Made by a program: the position numbers and the translations under genes. The notes below the pieces were generated by a model that was given only the letters and a program-made list of their open reading frames with translations, was not told the DNA's origin and made no database searches. From Hippasteria phrygiana (lineage: Eukaryota > Echinodermata > Asteroidea > Valvatida > Goniasteridae): a stretch of 64,000 bases of DNA. The DNA lies in NCBI GenBank assembly GCA_037893225.1, contig JAZGUH010000157.1, positions 654,853 to 718,852 on the forward strand, written 5' to 3'. The number at the start of each line of letters is the position of its first letter. Within the stretch, counting starts at the first letter, position 1. Below, in pieces: positions 52,801 through 61,800 of this stretch.

Positions 52801-55800
52801 TTTAAACTTACGGTTATACTTTGCCATATAACTCCAAAGTTCGACTTCTTCTGGCAAATGCGGAGAGGTGCAGCGACTGTTCCGACATTGAGCTTCCCAT
52901 CTACACAGAACAGGCTTTGTTTCTGGTTTGAGTTCGGGATGGGGACCTTGCACAATACGCCATCCTTTTATATCCTCCGAGTATAAAACGACTGGACAAG
53001 ATTCGGTTGGTGGCCATTCAGCATACTGCACGGGATATGGCAGTTTTGGGATGCAAGCTTCAAAACAAAGTCGTGCAATCGTGTCCTGCTTGACATGGGA
53101 CTGCCACACTTCAATCTCCACCTGTAGAATTTCATGGTAAATAAAGAACATATAATATACATGGCTCCAAATTAAGCTAAAAGCCATGAACTCTATCTGT
53201 ATAGGCCTAAAAAAAAAGGGTTGGTACGGTTGGTGACATTTTGAATTGCCAACCCTCCCACTCTTGCGATTTTACTGGGCCCAGATAAAATAGAGGATAA
53301 ATTTTCAACAGATTCAAGAGGATTTAACCTAATTATCAGACCTATAGACCCAGGTGGGGTAACTTCTACTGTTAGTGAGACCAACTCGTCTCCCTGCCTA
53401 AATAGAACATTAATGATTAAGCTTCTTGGTTCTAGGGATTTTTGGAAGGCGCCCATTGTATTTCTGTGGGGGATAAAATCTAATACTATTTTCAAAGAAA
53501 GGTTTTTGCCTTTTCAAAGTGAACAACTGACCTATCTTGCCCTATGTTGGTGGTCTCCCAAATTGTCAGTTTTTCTGCAATAAATTTTTCTGCAATAACA
53601 ATTTGGAAAGGGCACTACCTGAAACACATTTTTGACAATATTAGTGGTGCCACATTTGTTACACTACGATACTCTCTAGGCTGTATAATACACAATTATG
53701 ATAGTGAATTGCAACAGCAGATTGCCATGCTGTTGAAGGCCGGTTCATATACTTCACTCGAAGTAAATTCATGACGCACTGCAAATTCACAAAAGTTGAA
53801 CTCATTTCAACTTGTGTGAATCCGCAAATGTTTTTGATCACGTCAAACTCGTTTTGCATTTAATTGCAGGTTCACATGAAGTATGAACCAGCCTTAGCTA
53901 TGATTTCTTAACCCCTTGAATCCGGCTGATGTCCATAGATGTCTATAGAAAATTACCACCTGGTCAGATGACAACTAAACACGCATTCTCTGCATTTTCA
54001 ATACATTACGCTGGACTGCACAATAAGCCTCTTGTGTCCATTTCGCTTGGCTGCACAAGCCAGCACGGCATCCCGGCACCCCATTATAACACCCGTACTC
54101 ACGGGATTAACAGTACACCAAAGTACCTGACCAATTTCTCCTTATCTATTTTCTTTTTTTGGGGGGGGGTAGAATGAACAATATTTTAGTGGATCTGTGC
54201 CTACATTGGCAAAATATGTTCAAAGACAAACCTCTCTAGTGTTTAACCCCTTGCCACCGGGTGGCGCCGGGGCACCAGGCCGGGTTACGCAGCCAAAGCG
54301 AAACAGAAACAAGAGGCTTGATGTGCAGCCAAGCATAACGTACACAATACCCCAATAATGGATTGAAAATGCAAAAATTGGCGTGTATTTGTGTCAACCG
54401 GCCAGGTGGCAATTTCAATCTGCACGTATTTGTGTCAACCGGTGGCAAGGGGTTAAAAGCATGAATGTAAATCCCATTTGGATGGGGATCGATGATCCCC
54501 ACTATAATGGCCGGGGGTCATCGGAATCTTTCCCCTTCCAAAATTTCCAATTCCGTGGAAAACATCCAAGTGTACGTATATTGGCCATATGTTATACATG
54601 TTCATAACTGCAAGTGTATAGTGTATCCATTTGAACAACAATTCGAATTTTAGATATTGTGGCGAAAATCGCCGGGATGCTTAGTAAAATGTTATTATTT
54701 CAGTTTGATTAGTGAAGTTCAGGAATTTATTAGACTCTAAAATGGATAGAGGGACTGACCTTTAATTTTTTGCCTGCATTTACTATAAAGCCAATTGTTC
54801 GAACATAAATGTTTATTTTTCCTTTTAGACATAATTCCTTGGTGCTAAACTCTCATAGCTGTGCATACGCTGACTTCATGTTGTAATGTGATATTGCTGT
54901 TGCAGGACTGGTTTACTGAACGAGCGTATTGCTGTATGCGTATGCTAGCACACGGCACAACTTTGAGTCAGTTACGTACCGCTGCACTGTTACAATTAAG
55001 CTATCGTAGGACTGTTGTATTATTTAGCCAATCGGTCCTGTTGTACGTATAAGAAATGCATGCAGCGCTCATGCACCGCTCATGCACCGCGTGAGCACTG
55101 TGCGTCCGCACTGTCTATAAATTTGATCTGCTGATTTTCCATTATTTGAGTTCCGTTCCGTTTTCTGGAGTGGCCCACACAAGATCTGAAGACCTCGAGA
55201 CCATTCAAGATAGCCCAGCATTCGCTTGCTCAAGGCGAATGTGCACTGTTCTTGCGCTTAATTTGGGCTCATGCAGCCGGGGAAAATAACCAATATTAGT
55301 TTGCATGCATAAACCGGAGCCGTTTGACTAGACTAGTCCCTGGGCAGAACATAGTTATATAAAAGACACTTTAATTGCTCGAATGAGTAGAGGCAGATCC
55401 AGGTTTTTTCCAAAGGGGGTCCAACTTTAAAAGTGGGGGGGGGGGGGGGACATATATGCTCAAAACTAATGCGAGCGCAAAGCCCTTACGGCGTGGGGTT
55501 CGGGGCCTGCTTAACCCCTTGCATACGGATGACGCAAATATGCGCAAAAAACAGTGCCACCAGGCCGGATGATGCAATTGGCTGCCGTTTGTGCAGTTTC
55601 AATCCATTGTTGGATTAAACAGTGCCACCAGGCCGGATGACGCCATTGGCCGCTGTTTGTGCAGTTTCAATTCATTGTTGGATTATTTTGTATAGGTTAT
55701 GCTTGACTGCACAAACACATTGTAGCAGTTCGCTTGGCTGCCAGAGCGGCATCCCGACGTCTCCCGTAAAATACCGTACTCAAGGGGTTAAGGGCCCCGA

Positions 55801-58800
55801 AAAAATTTAGATTCTAGATGCTCTGCGGTGCGATCTGAGGCAATTTCTGACCACTTTAACCAATTTATTTTGGGAACAAAAGATCATCATTATTAAAAAT
55901 CATTTTTTAGTTTAAAGTAATTGAATCAACTATTCTGAGGCTACAATTTTTATTCGGGGACAACAAAAAGTCGGGGTGGGGGAACAAACGATATGATATC
56001 CCCCCACTAAGTTAATAAGCATGTGTTCGTGGGGGTAGGGAACAAGTGTTTGAATATCCCCCTCTTTTAGACGGATTTATGCATCAGCACTCAAAAGCAG
56101 AAATGTACCAACCTTGTTGTGGGCAAATATGCAAGAGTCGCCACGCCAGCATCCAAAGTGCCGGCAAAGCCGAGGCACATGATGATGCTCTCTCTCCCTG
56201 ATCTTCAGGTACTGTTGAGTGTCCTCTTTAAAAAGTGCATGCACCAACACCTCATCCCAGGTATGCTTCTTCTCATTACAACAGTGGGGCCCTTCTGCTG
56301 ACTTCTTGCTCATGACAGGTGGGGCGCTGTCAAAGCAACTCTCGCACAGATACAGGAAGTGGCCTCCGACCTTTGACATCAACTCTTTATGGGCTGTCCT
56401 AGCGTAACGTTTAATAACAGACGAGGTCTTCCATTTTGCAGGTTTGCAAGCAGTTTTTGCACCAATGTTTCTTTGGGAGTCTTTGTTACCTATTGGCCCC
56501 GCCTTCTGATTGTTGTCACAGTGAGAGTATTTATGTCTTGCAGATCGGTTTCTGACTGTTTGAAAACCCTCTGCATCATGTGGTGGCGGTGGTCTTGATG
56601 GCTTTTGAGGAATTTTCTGGCTCCAGCATAGGTGGCTTGTTATCTCTTTCCGATTAAAATGCCCACTTTGTTCTGCAGACCATATCTCTCTTTCTTCCTC
56701 ACTGTGGCTATGACGGCAGTCTAGTCGACTACATGGGCTTTTATCTTTGAATGCTGTGCACAATTTGAAGGCACCTTTATGCTTGGGGAGCCGACGGATG
56801 ACTTGCCAGGCCTGCAACAAAAATATGAATGAACTCAGCAAAGTATGATCCTAATTATTCTTATTTCTTAAATGCCAACAAATACACACACACACACACA
56901 CACAGAATCGGGACATATGAATTAATTGGTCCACTTGTTGCTAGGCAAGATACTATATAAAGGCAAAAAATCCACTATGCAATATCTGTAAGATGTAAGA
57001 TCACAGCAGCATGAAATACATCCCAGATATACAAATCTAGTTAATTAAAGCCCGTTTCACACGAGCGATGGAAACACACATCTGCGATGATTGGCGCCAG
57101 GTGTCTGAAACCCAAGGATGCCTGCGATTTCATCGCAGGCTTTTTCATGTCCGGCAGTGAACGTCTCTCGTTTTGTAGTGTTTACATGCGTGTGTACAGG
57201 TTCTGTATATACTTCCGAGGACAAGAGGAGAAAGAAAATGCAAAGAAACCTTTCAGTCCTCGCAAGTCAAGTCTTTTGTTGAAATCGGTCCTCGCAAGTA
57301 GAAATACAGGCTTAGTCTATGGGGTTGGGTTATATTAAAGGAACAATAGGAAACACAAAGCATTGTCCTCGGAAGTATTGGGAAAGTATGACTGCGTGTG
57401 GGTCCATGTGTATTGCTCGTACTGCAATATTCTTTGAACGGTGAAATTTATAGGGTACCAGTGATTTTCCCGCACTGTAAAAAATTCCGTAAAATAATGG
57501 TTTTCCCCTTTAAAAAAAACAATCACTGTATTTTAGTTTAATTAATTAATTAATTAATTACCCGGTAACAGATTTTGGATGTAAAATTATGGTACTGTGA
57601 CCTAGAAAATATCGCGCGTCTGTAGTTTTTCGTGTTTTAACGTCAATACAAAGAGGATATGTAAGGCATGTGGGCGAATTACAAACGATATGTGAATCGT
57701 TCGACGGTATGCAAATTAGGTCTTTAGACTGTCAATGGTTTGTAAACTATGGTTTGGGCCTCGCTTTCAGAACCCAAATGTTTGCTTTTTTGTACCCCCT
57801 TCAAGAGCCCAACAAAAGAGGCTGATTGCAGGTGCTTTTTTACCAAACAAAGGAGCGTCCTGCCTGCTGGACTTCAATGGCTGTGCTACCGATAATCCTC
57901 CATGCAGGGTTATAATTAACCCTGGAGGATTAGCAGTGGCACAGCCATTTAAGCGACCACTGTTATCACAATGGCGGCTAATCCGATGTACTCTATTGTG
58001 CAGCCTACCAACCTCCAGACCATGAGTGCTCAAGTGTATATCGTTTGGGCTAGGGATCCCCTGGCACACACCCCCCCCCCCCCCCCCCCCCCGTTCCGCC
58101 GCCAGTGATAGCAAACTGCGCATGCGTAAATGGGATTTCACTGCACAGTATCCTTGCGAAAATCGCATCGATACATTCACACGAGCAATCCTGATGATCG
58201 TCGCACAATGTCACATTGATGCAAAATTTTGGTGGTCTCTATCCCCGCACAAGACCCATGCGATTTGGTGACACAGGGATACACTTTCATACGGCACGGA
58301 ATCCGTGCATTTGTGATATCGATGCGATTTTATTGCACGGTCGTGTGAAACAGGCTTAATAAGCTGAATACAGCAGCTGCATGGATTTTCCAAGATATAT
58401 ATCTGTAAAGGTTCTACAAGTAGGTTATTGGTCAAAATAACCGAAATGGCAACATTTTATGAAAATTTTGCTTACCATGACCACAGGCTTCACCACTCCA
58501 AAGTTTGACATCGTTTGTTGTCAATTGAGGGCACCTTAATGCCACTGAAAAACCACAGAATTAAGGCGCTCTCTGACAGTCGACAACAAACTGTCAAACT
58601 TTGGAGTGGTAGCTTGGTAAAGTGAAATTATCGTAAAAATTCACCATTTCGGGTGAAACTGACAAAGGAAACCCATTACACACATTCTGGGTTTATGACT
58701 TCTGACTAGCGCCCCCCCGAACAAAGATACTGACAATTTGGGAGACCGCCAACATAGGGCAAGATAGCTCAGTTGGTAGAGCGCCGGTACGGTGTTCCGG

Positions 58801-61800
58801 AGGTCGCAGGTTCGAATTCCGCTCATGCCAGTTTCTTTCTTCACTATGAAAATGTATTCAAATTTACCTATAGTCAGTTTCCCTTGTGGATTGTTTGACG
58901 AATTATAAGTTAAAAAGTCGTATCCTTATGGAGTGATCCCCACAATGTCGCTTCCCAGGTTGTATCGTAAAATTGGGTGTGATCCCTGGCTATACGACAT
59001 TCTGGGTTGATGACTTCTGACTAGCGCCCACCCGAACAAAGATACTGACAATTTGGGAGACCGCCAACATAGGTCAAGATAGCTCAGTTGGTAGAGCGCC
59101 GGTACGGTGTTCCAGAGGTGGCAGGTTCGAATCCCGCTCATGCCAGTTTCTTTGTTCACTTTGAAAATGAGTTCTTATTAGATCCTTGGACAGTTTGTTT
59201 CAGAACTAACCTCATTCCTAACTGACTTGATTTGGCAAAGTAGCATACTTCCAGGACAAGAAGGTGCCTGTTTACGATTGTGCTGCCCTCTAGTACTACG
59301 GCAGAAGCTGCAGGCCAACCTGATTAGAATAACGGTGACAATTTCCATGAAATAGTGAATCTGTTGAATGAATTTGACTTAATATTTGCATTAGTTTTAT
59401 TCTGTATACATTATATTTGTTTTAATTAAGTGTTTGGACTGATGCATACCAAAAACATAATTTTTTCGTTGGTTGTGCAATGGATGAATTTTTGCAACTT
59501 CTATATACCCCCCTCCAGGCTCATAATAATTTGGGGGTAACTTTGTGCATCAAGGCCATACTGCTTCCAATATCTGCATTCTGTCTTATACAGCCCTTTA
59601 AAAAAGTCAGATTTTTAAATATCAGATTGACATCAATGCCTTTTTTAAACAGTGGGATGTGGATGGAACTGTAAGAAAATAATTTATCTCACATGGAACT
59701 CCAGTTTATTTTCTGAGTAGAAATGTTTATTGGGAATTACAGTTCAATGTTGGGATAAGTTGTTAAAATATTAAGCGCAATTCCCATCTCCATATCCTGT
59801 CTGAGCCATTGAGTATTTCCATGAACAAAATCTTGACAAACCTCCAGTTGAAACGTTTTATCCACTCCCGACTTTCATCAGACAAGTTTTGAGGAGATGT
59901 TAAGGTCAATGTTTCATCATTAGCTTTGCCAGGCATCCTGCAGCTTCCATTTACAGTGTTCTTTGTTTTTGGTCTGACGTATACTGCACGAGGCTCGACA
60001 TCTGACCGTAGAGACTGGGCAGAGCTCTGTGCTGAAGACAACTCATCAGAGGACATCAACGCACTGTATTTATTGCTGGTTTTTATTGGTGGAACACCTG
60101 TCGATAAATAATCAGTATTACTGATAGGGGCAGAGATGGCAATGACCCATAGAGATGGATAGAGGATTCTAGCAGTCTCAAACTTTCAGCTCTGTTTGAC
60201 AATAACCAGAAGTACAGAAAAAACCTATTGGAAAAGTAAATTCAATTTGGAAATTCAATTTTGGGAAGAATTCCAATTGGAGGAGGTAATTTCTAATTGG
60301 TTCCAACTGACCAATGCCAAAACACAATTGGAAAATATCCCAATTGGGTTCAATTTGGAAATATCAATTGGTAATGAATTGTGTATTTTCGCAAGGGTCG
60401 AAGTCAATCTGACTCAAGTCGCCCATTATTAGTAATTAGACATGCATCTTGAGTCATGGGGGGTATCTAGGACTCGATCCACCTGATGTTGGTGGTATTA
60501 TTTCCGATGCTTCTTGCACTGAAGCACGAAATATCCATTAGTGGCAGGTTATGCAATTTGTTTTTGCATTTTCTCTTAGTATTTGTATAATTTTGTATAA
60601 ATTTTATATACAAAATTATTAATTATTAATTTTGTCTTAAAAAGTTGTATTATAATTATTTCGTTATCGTGGCCTGTGTGACTGGCCCTTAAGACTTGGG
60701 CTCAATAGCAAAATGCACCAGATGCCAACAAAAAATTAAGAATTTCTTATCAATTACTGTCTATGATAGCCATTTTACACTATACTCCTACCCGGGTAAT
60801 TGCGGGGTTAACGAAAAGTTTAACCACGAGATTACCCGGGTAATATGGTGTGTTCACACTACACTTCTCGGGTTAGAAATTCTCCGGGTTAACTGCCTCA
60901 AAACCCGACTTAACCCGGGTAATTTAAACCCTGCTCGCAAGGAGGGTTAACCCACCAATCGCGGGGTTAACAACGACCTTGAGATGATTCTCCGGGTTAC
61001 ATGCATCGGTAGTGTGAATGCTCGCCGGGTTTTCTTCAACCTGTGTAGTTGGGTGTGCTTGTTTTGTTTTATCGGACAGCTACATGTAGCCTACTGGTAA
61101 TTCATTTTGGCCAAAGCACATCCCCTTTCATATTGATTTAAAACATCCACCCCTGCCCCAGGCTAACTTTCCTGACAATTTGTCTACAGGAGGAAACTTT
61201 CAGGCGAATATCACTTTTTTTGGGGGGGGGGGGTGTTGTCACTTTCGAGGGCGATTTCTTACGACATTCTGAATTCCCCTCTACCCAACTTTTGGACATG
61301 ATTTATGGCACTATTCAATGCTGACATCATTTTAGTATAATTAATCTTACTTGCAAGTCTCAAAGTGAAAATTACATGGATCAGGGTTTTTGGAGGGCAG
61401 AGGTCAAGCAATGCACATTCCCCGGGTTACCATTCGCATAGTGTGAATGCGGCTACAAGTTACCTGGGTGAGCGCTGAAGTGGATAAGCTGAATTGCGGG
61501 GTTCATTTTTTAGTGTGAAACTGATTCTCCGGGTTAGTTTCCGCCCAGGTAATGGACTGCTACCCGAGTGCCCGGTAAGTTCAGAGTAGTGTGAAACCCC
61601 TATATAAGCCTCATTTATTTCATATTGCATGCACTTTTTACTTACAGTGCAGTTTTCTAAAAATTTACCCCGGCCTGCATTGCACTATCCAAAAGTTTAC
61701 AGTGAGGATTGTACCCAGAGGTCTGGGCCATAATAATTAAGTTTAAAAAAAATCACCCCACAATGCATCTTGTGGGAAAATTCAAGGAATTTTGTTGACG

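Larger units (their letters stand above)
57048..58358. mobile_element. composite element with AGCCCGTTTCACACGA ends
   Basis: AAGCCCGTTTCACACGAGCGA at left faces TCGTGTGAAACAGGCTT at right. Inside are a second foldback repeat (57186-57372), a short palindrome near 57880-57950 and a poly-C run (58069-58092). Probably one transposon invaded by others. In intron 4. Confidence 0.5.

Noticed and set aside
40806..59145. Functional tRNA-Thr genes
   Set aside because: C at position 33, acceptor-stem mismatches, anticodon variants and identical long flanks show these are repeat-embedded tRNA-like sequences.
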